From Stutzerimonas stutzeri (GTDB taxonomy: Bacteria; Pseudomonadota; Gammaproteobacteria; Pseudomonadales; Pseudomonadaceae): a stretch of 16,858 nucleotides of DNA. The notes under the pieces were generated by a model. The model had not been told where the DNA came from and ran no database searches. It saw only the letters and a list, made by a program, of their open reading frames with translations. This document shows, piece by piece, positions 7,680 through 15,238 of this stretch (the first letter of the stretch is position 1; the number at the start of each line of letters is the position of its first letter). The DNA lies in the NCBI GenBank assembly GCA_002387205.1, contig DGLA01000015.1, positions 1-16,858 of the forward strand, written 5' to 3'. Made by a program: the position numbers and the translations under genes.

Positions 7680-7826
7680 CCTTGGGGAGATTAACAGACC
7701 TGTTCGGCTAGACAATAAAACTGCGACACGAATATCAACTGTCGTAGGGTATCTTCGTCGGATTGCCAACTGCGGTGAGGCGGGGCCTCTCATGTTAAGC
7801 TTCGTGCTTTTCTACCGGAGTCGACG

Positions 7827-8249
7827 ATGAAAGCGCGCATTCAGTGGGCCGGCGAGGCGATGTTTCTCGGCGAGTCAGGAAGTGGTCACGTTGTGGTCAT
7901 GGATGGCCCGCCAGAACATGGAGGGCGGAATCTAGGCGTCCGGCCGATGGAAATGCTTCTGCTTGGACTTGGTGGCTGCAGCAACTTCGATGTCGTTAGC
8001 ATTCTGCGCAAGTCACGCCAACCGGTAGAGAGCTGCGAGGCTTTCCTTGAGGCTGAGCGAGCTACCGAAGACCCCAAGGTATTCACCAAGATTCATCTGC
8101 ATTTTCTGGTCAAGGGGCGCGGTTTGAAGGAAGCGCAGGTCAAGCGGGCAATCGAGCTGTCTGCCGAGAAGTACTGCTCCGCCTCGATCATGCTGGGAAA
8201 TGCCGGTGTCGAGATCACGCATGGCTACGAAATCGTCGAGCTAGGCTAG
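7827..8249 (+). CDS. OsmC-family protein, YhfA-like
   Basis: A 140-residue OsmC/Ohr-superfamily protein. Members that have been studied reduce organic hydroperoxides with a reactive cysteine pair; the YhfA-like branch has no firmly assigned role that I know of. Both cysteines are present: Cys51 in LGGCSNFDVVSIL and Cys117 in EKYCSASIML, on the expected central helices. GGAG (7817-7820) lies 6 nt before ATG. The 215-nt gap to vfr carries the vfr promoter; I found no convincing promoter for this gene, though a GAGGC-GGG-GCCTC hairpin (7777-7789) sits in its likely leader. E. coli yhfA is likewise next to crp, so the neighbourhood is conserved. In PAO1 speD follows this gene; here it does not. 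Confidence 0.85.
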   Translation: MKARIQWAGEAMFLGESGSGHVVVMDGPPEHGGRNLGVRPMEMLLLGLGGCSNFDVVSILRKSRQPVESCEAFLEAERATEDPKVFTKIHLHFLVKGRGLKEAQVKRAIELSAEKYCSASIMLGNAGVEITHGYEIVELG

Positions 8250-8334
8250 AAATCAGGGGGCTGCCACGTCAGGCAAGCCTTACGGCTATCATCCGTCTCA
8301 GGCATCCGCGCGCCGGCTTCGGTTGCCATCGTCA

Positions 8335-8360
8335 GGCGCCCCGCTATCAAGCGGGGCGTC
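8335..8360. terminator. Hairpin between convergent OsmC-like gene and coq7
   Basis: CGCCCCGC (8337-8344) and GCGGGGCG (8351-8358) form an 8-bp GC stem with a TATCAA loop, extended by G-T and G-C pairs. It sits 20 nt from the coq7 stop between converging genes. There is no long T tract on either strand. Confidence 0.65.
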
Positions 8361-8380
8361 TACGTTTCGGCTCAGCGGCT

Positions 8381-9028
8381 TCAGATCCGATAGGTGGCTT
8401 TGGTCATTACCTTGGCCATCAGGCTCATGCCGAACTTGATTGGCGCAGGAAACCGCAGCCCGCCTGCCTCCAGGGCGGCCGTAGAATGCTGAGCCTCATC
8501 CTTGCGCATCTGCTCCAGGATGGCGCGGGACTTCTCATCCGCGTCCGGGATCTGCGCGAGGTGCTCATCCAGATGCTTGCAGACCTGATCTTCCGTAGCG
8601 GCGACGAATCCAAGACTGATTCGATCGCTGATCAGGCCAGCTGATGCACCAATTCCGAACGACAGTCCATAGAACAATGGATTGAGCACACTGGTATGGC
8701 TGCCTAGCTGGTGGATGCGCTGCTCGCACCACGCCAGATGATCGATCTCCTCATCGGCCGCATGCTCCATGGCCGCCCGAACCCGGGGCAGCCGCGCCGT
8801 CAGCGCCTGCCCCTGGTATAGCGCCTGCGCACAAACCTCACCGGTGTGGTTGATGCGCATCAGCCCGGCCACATGGCGTGCTTCGCTGTCGCTCAGGTCT
8901 GTTTCGTTTTTTAAAATTGCTGGCGTCGGTCGCTGAGGCTGCCCACTGAACGGCAGCAGGGTCCGGAGCGCGGCGTCAGCCTGCATCAGAAGGCGATCGG
9001 CTGGTGAATATTCGCGTTGATTGGGCAT
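8381..9028 (-). CDS. coq7: Ubiquinone hydroxylase (demethoxyubiquinone monooxygenase)
   Basis: Di-iron monooxygenase that hydroxylates demethoxyubiquinone in ubiquinone synthesis; Pseudomonas uses Coq7 where E. coli uses UbiF. The 215-residue protein contains all six expected iron ligands: Glu64 (NHTGEV), Glu94 and His97 (DEEIDH), Glu146 (ATEDQV), Glu178 and His181 (KDEAQH). A hydrophobic stretch around residues 115-135 is the likely membrane-associating segment. The frame is open further upstream to 9097, but ATG 9028 is chosen because GGAGG lies 4 nt before it and the longer version would overlap the HIT gene. It is 53 nt downstream of that gene on the same strand. Confidence 0.9.
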   Translation of the reverse strand: MPNQREYSPADRLLMQADAALRTLLPFSGQPQRPTPAILKNETDLSDSEARHVAGLMRINHTGEVCAQALYQGQALTARLPRVRAAMEHAADEEIDHLAWCEQRIHQLGSHTSVLNPLFYGLSFGIGASAGLISDRISLGFVAATEDQVCKHLDEHLAQIPDADEKSRAILEQMRKDEAQHSTAALEAGGLRFPAPIKFGMSLMAKVMTKATYRI

Positions 9029-9081
9029 GTCGCCTCCAGAAGGTATAAGAAGCCATTGGCTGGGGATTCGATTGGCGCGAG

Positions 9082-9423
9082 TCAGCCTGGCGGCCAATGC
9101 ATCTGGCGTTGGCCAAGCACATGCATATGGATGTGATAAACCGTCTGGCCGCCGAGGTCGTTGCAGTTCATGACGATGCGGAAACCCTCTTGGCAGCCCT
9201 GTTCTTCAGCGAGGCGCTGAGCAGTGAAGAGAATATGGCCGGCGAGTGCCTTGTCCTCAGTTTCGCTCAGGTCATGGAGCGTCGCGATGTGCTTCTTGGG
9301 AATAACCAGAAAATGGACAGGTGCATGAGGCGCAATGTCGTTGAAGGCGATTACCTGCTCGTCTTCGTATAGCTTGTGCGCGGGGATAGCTCCAGTCGCG
9401 ATCTTGCAGAAGAGACAGTCCAT
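9082..9423 (-). CDS. HIT-family nucleotide hydrolase, HinT-like
   Basis: A 113-residue histidine-triad protein. HinT enzymes hydrolyse purine nucleoside phosphoramidates and adenylyl-lysine conjugates; their physiological substrate in bacteria is uncertain. The triad is HIHMH at residues 97-101, with His99 as the expected nucleophile. The N-terminus has a CxxC pair (Cys3, Cys6), seen in zinc-binding HIT proteins, and NDIAPHAPVHFLVIPKKH is typical of the family. GGAG lies 7 nt before the ATG. The gene lies between the broken nitronate monooxygenase gene and coq7 on the same strand, as a HIT gene does in P. aeruginosa. I see no functional link to coq7 beyond position. Confidence 0.88.
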   Translation of the reverse strand: MDCLFCKIATGAIPAHKLYEDEQVIAFNDIAPHAPVHFLVIPKKHIATLHDLSETEDKALAGHILFTAQRLAEEQGCQEGFRIVMNCNDLGGQTVYHIHMHVLGQRQMHWPPG

Positions 9424-9536
9424 GATGTTTCTCCGGGGGTGTGGCTCGTTTGGCAGTGTAACAGGCCGTCGGTGCCCTAGAGGTTCATGTCACCTAGCTA
9501 CGTCCGTATTACGAGCGCGCTTGGGTTCGATTCGCC

Positions 9537-10509
9537 TCATGCCTGGCGGGACCAGCGCTGTGCCAGATTGGCGGCCTGGCTGTGAGCGGCTCGGTACTCC
9601 TGATCGAGGCGCTCGATAAGCTCATGAGCGCTTGGCAGGTCATCAATCTCGCCGACCCCTTGGCCGGCGGACCAGACGGTTTTCCATGCCTTTGCTTCGT
9701 CGCTGACAGGCTTGAGCTTCTCGGCATGGTCCATTTGCCCCTTGCCTTGCAATCTAGCCTCGTCGAAGCCAGCTCTTTGCAGGCTTTGACGCATGAAACT
9801 GGCAGGAACGCCCGACACCGCTGCGGTATGGACAATGTCGGCAGCGCGGGCTGAAGCAACATTTCCTTGTATTCATCGGAAGCCTGGCTTTCCTGCGTCG
9901 CAATGAAGCGCGTGCCCATGTATGCAAGGTCGGCACCAAGTAGTTGCGCTGCGAATATTTCGTGTCCGTGATTGAGGCAGCCTGACAGCAACAGGGTTTT
10001 GTCGAAGAACTGGCGGATCTCTGCGATCAGCGCGAAAGGGCTCCAGGTACCTGCATGCCCTCCCGCTCCAGCGGCGACTGCAATCAGGCCATCTACACCC
10101 GCTTGCGCAGCTTTTTCGGCGTGCCGGCGGGTCGTCACATCATGAAACACCAGACCTCCGTAACTATGGACCGCGTCCACCACCTCTTTCACCGCTCCAA
10201 GACTGGTGATGACGATGGGTACCCGTTGATCCACGCATATGCTGAGGTCTGCGTGCAAGCGTGGGTTGCTGTGATGAACTATGAGGTTGACCGCGAATGG
10301 TGCCGCGCTGGTTGCAGAGAAAGTCGTGCATCGATGTCTTGCAGCCAGTCTCGAAAGCCACTGCTTTCTCGCTGATTCAACGCGGGGAAGCTGCCCACGA
10401 TACCGTTGCGGCAGCAGGCGGCTACCAGGGCGGGGTTCGAGACCAGGAACATGGGAGCTGCGACCAGAGGCAGGCGCAGGCGTTGTTCGAGCAGGTTGGG
10501 CAGCGACAT
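9537..10509 (-). pseudogene. Nitronate monooxygenase gene with two frameshifts
   Basis: FMN-dependent enzyme of the 2-nitropropane dioxygenase family, which oxidises toxic alkyl nitronates. Three minus-strand segments in different frames together give one protein of about 324 residues. The first (from ATG 10509) has LRLPLVAAPMFLVSNPALV and runs to about 10304. The second carries NLIVHHSNPRL, the catalytic-His motif GAGGHAGTWSPFAL and LGADLAYMGTRFIATQES, down to about 9851. The third continues ARAADIVHTAAVSGVP to the TGA at 9537. Each junction behaves as one missing base: GCGCGG|CACC near 10304 and CA|GCCC near 9851. GAGGAGG precedes the start codon and the gene is 16 nt behind hemJ. Either the gene is dead or the read has two single-base errors in GC-rich DNA; the well-kept protein sequence between the shifts favours error or very recent loss. 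Confidence 0.85.
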
Positions 10510-10525
10510 GGAGCCCTCCTCGATT

Positions 10526-10954
10526 TCAGAAAGGTTTTACGACTACCAGAATGACAATGGCGAGCAACAACAGAACCGGAAATTCGTTGAACCAACGATA
10601 GAACACGTGGCTTCGAGTATTTTCGTCTCGAGCGAAGCGTTTCAGCTGAGCACCACACAGGTGGTGGTAGCCGATCAAGAGGACGACCAGGGCCAGCTTC
10701 GCGTGCAGCCACCCGCCCGTACTGAACAGTGCAGGGTTTAGCGCAATCATCCCAATCCCGAAAAGCAGCGTTGCGATCATCGATGGCATCATGATGCCGC
10801 GGTAGAGCTTGCGTTCCATCACTTTGAAGCGTTCGCGGCTGGGAGCTTCTTCGCTCATTGCGTGATAGACAAACAGCCTCGGAAGATAAAACAGACCGGC
10901 AAACCAGCAGACGACTGCAACGATGTGCAGGGCCTTAATCCAGAGATAGAGCAT
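10526..10954 (-). CDS. hemJ: Protoporphyrinogen IX oxidase, HemJ family
   Basis: Small inner-membrane haem-synthesis enzyme that oxidises protoporphyrinogen IX to protoporphyrin IX in bacteria lacking HemG and HemY. The 142-residue protein has the family start LHIVAVVCWFAGLFYLPRLF with conserved His10, a polar loop (about 33-52), and GWLHAKLALV with His84 and Lys86. Hydrophobic segments near residues 4-24, 54-72, 83-99 and 125-140 suggest four membrane helices. The length agrees with the family. Its stop is 16 nt before the nitronate monooxygenase start, so the two probably share a transcript. The ribosome site AGGA lies about 10 nt before ATG. Older annotations call this family UPF0093 or CopD-like. 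Confidence 0.87.
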   Translation of the reverse strand: MLYLWIKALHIVAVVCWFAGLFYLPRLFVYHAMSEEAPSRERFKVMERKLYRGIMMPSMIATLLFGIGMIALNPALFSTGGWLHAKLALVVLLIGYHHLCGAQLKRFARDENTRSHVFYRWFNEFPVLLLLAIVILVVVKPF

Positions 10955-11024
10955 TCATTACATTCCTGGGTAGCAGAGTTGGGCTGATAGTAGAGGTATG
11001 CGAGGCCGCGCGTCACCTCAGCGG

Positions 11025-11053
11025 TTGGCCCTGGGCGCGAGCACCTTTATCAT
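11025..11053 (+). promoter_or_regulatory. Candidate sigma-70 promoter for argC
   Basis: TTGGCC (11025-11030), a 17-nt spacer and TATCAT (11048-11053, five of six). Initiation near 11060 gives a leader of about 30 nt. I could not recognise an ArgR operator in the region by eye. Confidence 0.5.
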
Positions 11054-11089
11054 CGGCAATCTTTATCGTTCCACTGCAAGAGGCAGCTC

Positions 11090-12124
11090 ATGGTCAAGGT
11101 CGGAATCGTTGGCGGTACAGGCTATACCGGGGTCGAGTTGTTGCGTTTGCTGGCTCAGCACCCTCAGGCCGAGGTGGCAGTCATTACCTCGCGCTCCGAG
11201 AACGATGTAAAGGTGACGGACATGTACCCGAACCTGCGCAGCCACTACGATCAGCTTGCTTTCAGCGTGCCGGATACTGCGACACTCGGCTCCTGTGACG
11301 TGGTTTTCTTCGCTACGCCACACGGCGTTGCGCATTCACTGGCCGCAGAGCTGCTCGCGGCGGGGACCAAGGTCATCGACCTGTCGGCAGACTTCCGCCT
11401 GCAGGATGCGCAGGAATGGGCCGAGTGGTACGGCCAGCCGCATGGCGCTCCCGAGCTGTTGCCAGAGGCCGTCTATGGCTTGCCGGAGGTCAACCGCGAA
11501 CAGATCAAGAGCGCAAGGCTGATTGCTGTGCCTGGTTGCTATCCAACCGCGACTCAGCTCGGCTATCTGCCGCTGCTGGAGAAAGGTCTAGCTGACGCAT
11601 CGAGGCTGATTGCCGACTGCAAATCAGGCGTTAGCGGAGCTGGTCGCGCCGCCAAGATCAGCTCCTTGTTCACCGAAGCCGGGGAAAGCATGATGGCCTA
11701 CGCAGTCAAAGGGCATCGTCATCTACCGGAAATAACGCAAGGTTTGCGCCGCGCCGCCAATGGGAACATCGGGCTGACATTCGTCCCTCATCTCACGCCC
11801 ATGATTCGAGGCATCCATGCAACGTTGTACGCGACAGTGACGGACACGTCCGTCGACCTACAGGCGCTCTACGAGACGCGTTATGCCAACGAGCCCTTCG
11901 TTGATGTTATGCCTGCCGGTAGCCACCCGGAAACCCGTAGCGTGCGTGGCGCGAACGTTTGTCGGATCGCTGTCCACCGGCCACAGGGCGGCGACTTGGT
12001 TGTGGTCCTTTCGGTCATCGACAACCTGGTGAAAGGGGCGTCCGGTCAAGCGCTGCAGAACATGAATATTCTTTTTGACCTGGACGAACGGCTCGGTTTA
12101 GGCAACGCGGCCCTACTGCCGTAA
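11090..12124 (+). CDS. argC: N-acetyl-gamma-glutamyl-phosphate reductase
   Basis: NADPH-dependent reduction of N-acetylglutamyl phosphate to the semialdehyde, third step of arginine synthesis. The 344-residue protein starts with the nucleotide-binding motif GIVGGTGYTGVELLRLL. The catalytic Cys150 lies in VPGCYPTATQLGYLPLL, followed by the semialdehyde-dehydrogenase motif CKSGVSGAGRAAK and the HRH cluster at residues 209-211 that includes the general base. The AGAGG ribosome site ends 6 nt before ATG. It has its own promoter and sits divergent from hemJ. No other arginine gene is in the window, as in P. aeruginosa, where arg genes are scattered. Confidence 0.95.
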   Translation: MVKVGIVGGTGYTGVELLRLLAQHPQAEVAVITSRSENDVKVTDMYPNLRSHYDQLAFSVPDTATLGSCDVVFFATPHGVAHSLAAELLAAGTKVIDLSADFRLQDAQEWAEWYGQPHGAPELLPEAVYGLPEVNREQIKSARLIAVPGCYPTATQLGYLPLLEKGLADASRLIADCKSGVSGAGRAAKISSLFTEAGESMMAYAVKGHRHLPEITQGLRRAANGNIGLTFVPHLTPMIRGIHATLYATVTDTSVDLQALYETRYANEPFVDVMPAGSHPETRSVRGANVCRIAVHRPQGGDLVVVLSVIDNLVKGASGQALQNMNILFDLDERLGLGNAALLP

Positions 12125-12181
12125 AGGCTGTTCGTCCTGGCTGCGGAGCCAAGAGAGCTGAGGCAGTGGGTTCGCTGATGA

Positions 12182-12206
12182 ATAGTTGACCAATTTCGTA
12201 GGGCAA
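12182..12206 (+). promoter_or_regulatory. Possible type 1 IscR operator at the erpA promoter
   Basis: Aligned by hand to the E. coli type 1 IscR consensus as I remember it, this 25-nt stretch agrees at about 20 positions, including ATA at the left end, GTTGAC, the AATTT centre and GGG on the right. It covers the -35 box and half the spacer of the erpA promoter, where bound [2Fe-2S]-IscR would repress. E. coli erpA is also controlled through such a site. The right half-site is the weaker one. Confidence 0.5.
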
Positions 12207-12215
12207 GCCGATAAT
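12186..12215 (+). promoter_or_regulatory. Sigma-70 promoter for erpA
   Basis: TTGACC (12186-12191), an 18-nt spacer and GATAAT (12210-12215), each five of six. Initiation near 12222 would give a leader of about 39 nt, holding a GGCGC-ATGC-GCGCC hairpin (12236-12249) right before the ribosome site. Confidence 0.7.
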
Positions 12216-12260
12216 GCTTTGTCTACGCAGCAATGGGCGCATGCGCGCCGGGAGAATATG

Positions 12261-12611
12261 ATGAGTGTCGAATCCTTTACGCCCACCGCTATCCAGTTCA
12301 GTCAGGGTGCTGCGAGCAAAGTGAGGACTCTCGTTGATGAAGAGGGAAACCCGCGCTTAAAACTGCGAGTCTTTGTCACGGGAGGGGGTTGCTCTGGTTT
12401 TCAGTACGGGTTCACGTTTGATGAAGATCTGGCTGAGGACGACACCATCATCGAGCGCGAGGGCGTGAGCCTCGTGGTGGACCCGATGAGTTACCAATAC
12501 CTAGCTGGAGCTGAAGTTGACTATCAGGAGGGGCTGGAGGGATCTCGTTTCGTCATCAAGAACCCCAACGCTACTACCACATGCGGATGTGGTCAGTCAT
12601 TTTCTATCTGA
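12261..12611 (+). CDS. erpA: Iron-sulfur cluster insertion protein ErpA
   Basis: A-type carrier that passes Fe-S clusters to apoproteins, notably IspG/IspH of isoprenoid synthesis in E. coli. The 116-residue protein has the three cluster-binding cysteines: Cys44 in VTGGGCSGFQYGF, and Cys108 and Cys110 in TTCGCGQSFSI. It also keeps the highly conserved VDPMSYQYLAGAEVDYQEGL block. Two ATG codons are adjacent (12258, 12261); the second is preferred because GGGAG (12250-12254) is then 6 nt away rather than 3, and it gives the usual length. An in-frame ATG upstream at 12186 lies inside the promoter. The gene stands alone with its own promoter. Confidence 0.93.
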   Translation: MSVESFTPTAIQFSQGAASKVRTLVDEEGNPRLKLRVFVTGGGCSGFQYGFTFDEDLAEDDTIIEREGVSLVVDPMSYQYLAGAEVDYQEGLEGSRFVIKNPNATTTCGCGQSFSI

Positions 12612-12638
12612 CCACAGCCTCAGCCACAGCTGCGCTGA

Positions 12639-12660
12639 AGCGACGTGCCTGACGTTCGCT
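12639..12660. terminator. Weak hairpin between convergent erpA and anmK
   Basis: AGCGACGT and ACGTTCGCT pair around a GCCTG loop with one bulged T. The position between converging genes fits a terminator, but the stem is imperfect and no T tract follows. Confidence 0.35.
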
Positions 12661-12674
12661 CACCGCGCCAGGGT

Positions 12675-13766
12675 TCAGGCGGGGTAGATTGCGCCCAGAA
12701 TCCGAAGACCTTTGGCCCCTGTGACGCTCGGTCGGTTGGCCGGGACGCCTTCAATACAGCAGTGCGCAAGCCAGGCAAAGGCCATCGCCTCTATCCAGTC
12801 GGGCTCAATGCCATGGTTCGCAGTGCTCGACACTTGGCATCCAGGCAGTAGCTCCTGCAACCTGTTCATCAATGCGACGTTATGAGCGCCACCTCCACAG
12901 ACGAGTAATTCGGCCGTTTCCGGTTGGCTGGCTAGCAACGCATCGCAAATGCTTCTGGCAGTCAGTTCGAGTAACGTCGCCTGTACATCTGCTGGCGCGA
13001 CGTCAGGCAAGGGCGCCAGCTTATGCTCCAGCCACGGCAGGTTAAACAACTCTCGCCCGGTACTCTTGGGTCCCTGTCTGGTGAAAAAGCTATCGTTGAG
13101 CAGAGTACCGAGGAGCTGACCGGATACACGTCCGCTCGAAGCCCAGTCACCATTTCGATCGTAGGGTTGGCCTTGGTGCCTATTTATCCAGGCGTCGAGC
13201 AGTACATTACCCGGACCGCAGTCGAATCCGCGTACCGTCTTGCCGGGATGAAGCAAGCTAAGATTACTGAAGCCGCCTACGTTCAATACCGCTCGTGGAC
13301 GTGTTGTATCGCCGAATACGGCTTCGTGGAACGCAGGTACCAACGGGGCTCCCTGTCCACCTGCCGCTACGTCACGGCGACGGAAGTCAGCAACGACAGA
13401 GATATCGGTCAGTTCCGCGATAAGTGCGGGGTTTCCGATCTGAATGGTGAAGCCACGTTGGGGCTCATGTCGCACGGTTTGCCCATGACTTCCGATGGCC
13501 CGGACGGCTGAGTTGTCTATGCCTAGCCGCCGCAGCAGCTTTTGTATACCGCCGCTGGCCAACTCCGCCCAGGCCTGTTCAGCTGTGGCTGCCCGAGCCA
13601 ACTCGTCGCTTCCAGGAGAGCAAAGCGCAAGCAACTCCTGCTTCAACCGTGCAGGCATCGCTTCGTAATGCGTACCAAGCAACGACGTTCGCTTGCCTTG
13701 TTCTATGAGGGCGAAGTCGAGACCGTCAAGACTGGTGCCTGACATGACCCCGATGTATAGAGGCAT
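12675..13766 (-). CDS. anmK: Anhydro-N-acetylmuramic acid kinase
   Basis: Phosphorylates and opens 1,6-anhydro-N-acetylmuramic acid released during murein recycling, giving MurNAc 6-phosphate. The 363-residue protein, the same length as P. aeruginosa AnmK, shows the ASKHA-fold motifs GVMSGTSLDGLD (residues 6-17), GSHGQTVRHEP (92-102), LNVGGFSNLS (161-170) and GFDCGPGNVLLDAW, with catalytic Asp182. Its ATG shares one base with the stop of the murein endopeptidase gene (TAATG at 13768-13764 on the minus strand) and has no good ribosome site, so translation probably depends on the upstream gene. The pairing joins a wall-cutting enzyme with a recycling enzyme. Confidence 0.94.
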   Translation of the reverse strand: MPLYIGVMSGTSLDGLDFALIEQGKRTSLLGTHYEAMPARLKQELLALCSPGSDELARAATAEQAWAELASGGIQKLLRRLGIDNSAVRAIGSHGQTVRHEPQRGFTIQIGNPALIAELTDISVVADFRRRDVAAGGQGAPLVPAFHEAVFGDTTRPRAVLNVGGFSNLSLLHPGKTVRGFDCGPGNVLLDAWINRHQGQPYDRNGDWASSGRVSGQLLGTLLNDSFFTRQGPKSTGRELFNLPWLEHKLAPLPDVAPADVQATLLELTARSICDALLASQPETAELLVCGGGAHNVALMNRLQELLPGCQVSSTANHGIEPDWIEAMAFAWLAHCCIEGVPANRPSVTGAKGLRILGAIYPA

Positions 13767-15169
13767 TAGCGGCTCTGCATGGCTAGCATGGTGGCACGCT
13801 CTTCATCCATGCGGGCCATCAGGGGGCCGCTAAGCTGAATAAATCGCTGCTTTTCATTCTTCGCAATGGGGTCAGCCATGGGTAGCTTTAGCCCGAGCGG
13901 GTCTACATGCACACCGTCCACCTGAAACTCATAATGCAGATGGGGGCCGGTAGATAGACCGGTGGTGCCGATATAGCCAATTATTTGCCCTTGCTTGACC
14001 GTCGAACCGTTCCGCACTCCTTTTGCAAAGCCCTGCATATGCGCGTAGAGCGTCCGGTAACGGTTGCCATGCTGTATCACGACGGTATTCCCATAACCGC
14101 CCTTGCGGCCCGCGAGCAGAACCTTCCCGTCGCCGGCGCTTTTGATCGGCGTCCCACGCGGAGCGGCATAATCGACCCCTTTGTGGGCACGAATTTTATT
14201 CAGAATTGGATGCTTGCGGCCGTTGGAAAAGCGCGAGCTGATACGCGCAAAGTCAACGGGAGTGCGGATGAACGCTTTTCGCATGCTGCTGCCGTCAGCT
14301 GTGTAGTAGCTGCTATTGCCCTGCTTGTTCGTATAGCGAACCGCAGTATACGACTTGCCTCGGTTCGTAAAGCGAGCAGCAAGGATATTGCCGGTTCCAA
14401 CGCGCTCGCCCCCAATCATCTTTTCCTCATAGACCACTTCGAAAGTATCGCCTTTGCGAATGTCCATGGCGAAATCGATGTCATAGCCGAAAACGTTGGC
14501 TAGATCCATCGTAAGATTATGGCTTAGGCCGGCACGCTTGGCTGCGAGGAACAGACTGCTATCAATACGGCCATAAGCGTAGGCGTTATGAACTTCTGGC
14601 TTGATCTGCTCTTTCTTGAACACATAACCAGAGTCGGACCTCTCCAGCTGTATGCTTTCCAGTTTGTTCAGCGGGCTGCGCAACTTCTCGAGCTCTCCTC
14701 GCTCGTTCAATTGAAACTCTAGTCGTTGACCAACGTTGAGCCGCGCCAGCTGCTTGGCCCCCTTGCTGCTCGCCAGGACCTCGTGGACGGTTGATTGCGG
14801 AAGGCCCACCTTGGCAAACACGGTCGATAAGGTATCACCGTTGGCGACAATCACTTCCTTGAGCGGAGACTCGATCTCCGTCATGGCTTCGTTGGTCTCC
14901 GTGGGGACGTCGAGCTCTGTAGCTTCAGCTTCGTCCTGATTCAGCATGGACTCTGCGAAAGGCGCTTGCGTGGAAGGCGAAAGAGAGGCGATGTCAACAG
15001 GGGCCAGTTCAGCCGGGGTGTCTAACTTGAGGTCAAGATAAGTTCTCTTGGCCTCGACTTCGCGGGATGGAAAGACAAGGAGTGCCAGGCTCAGAAGCGC
15101 AGCTACACCGCTCGCAGCCAGCAGATGGCTCTTCGGGTAGAGTGGTGCTTTCGATTTTGAATAGGTCAT
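13766..15169 (-). CDS. Murein DD-endopeptidase, M23 family (MepM-like)
   Basis: Predicted zinc endopeptidase that cuts peptidoglycan cross-links to let the wall grow. The 467-residue protein has an N-terminal signal-anchor helix (about 16-33), a low-complexity acidic linker (about 55-105), a LysM/OapA-like domain (about 105-155: VANGDTLSTVFAKVGL), an M23-associated domain, and a LytM catalytic domain (about 310-430). The zinc and catalytic residues are His329 and Asp333 (HKGVD), His377 (YAHM), and His410 and His412 (HLHYE), all present, so it should be active. ATG 15169 is chosen over the longer open frame to 15262 because the promoter at 15238-15210 lies inside that extension. The ribosome site is weak. 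It overlaps anmK by one base. E. coli MepM (YebA) is the closest named relative. Confidence 0.88.
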   Translation of the reverse strand: MTYSKSKAPLYPKSHLLAASGVAALLSLALLVFPSREVEAKRTYLDLKLDTPAELAPVDIASLSPSTQAPFAESMLNQDEAEATELDVPTETNEAMTEIESPLKEVIVANGDTLSTVFAKVGLPQSTVHEVLASSKGAKQLARLNVGQRLEFQLNERGELEKLRSPLNKLESIQLERSDSGYVFKKEQIKPEVHNAYAYGRIDSSLFLAAKRAGLSHNLTMDLANVFGYDIDFAMDIRKGDTFEVVYEEKMIGGERVGTGNILAARFTNRGKSYTAVRYTNKQGNSSYYTADGSSMRKAFIRTPVDFARISSRFSNGRKHPILNKIRAHKGVDYAAPRGTPIKSAGDGKVLLAGRKGGYGNTVVIQHGNRYRTLYAHMQGFAKGVRNGSTVKQGQIIGYIGTTGLSTGPHLHYEFQVDGVHVDPLGLKLPMADPIAKNEKQRFIQLSGPLMARMDEERATMLAMQSR

Positions 15170-15209
15170 TAGAAGTCTGGCGATATTTTGTACAGGAAAA
15201 TATCTGCCT

Positions 15210-15238
15210 AAAATATAACCAAAGACTCCACGAGGCAA
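15210..15238 (-). promoter_or_regulatory. Sigma-70 promoter for the mepM-like gene
   Basis: On the minus strand: TTGCCT (15238-15233), a 17-nt spacer and TATTTT (15215-15210). Initiation near 15203 leaves a leader of about 34 nt before ATG 15169, which supports that start. The -35 box lies within a perfect inverted repeat. Confidence 0.6.

Noticed and set aside
9455..9460. TACACT (minus strand) as a -10 box for the HIT gene
   Set aside because: No matching -35 box at the right distance; the 113-nt gap 9424-9536 otherwise shows nothing I can name.
12138..12151. TGGCT-GCGG-AGCCA as an argC terminator
   Set aside because: Five pairs and no T tract are too little to separate from chance in GC-rich DNA.
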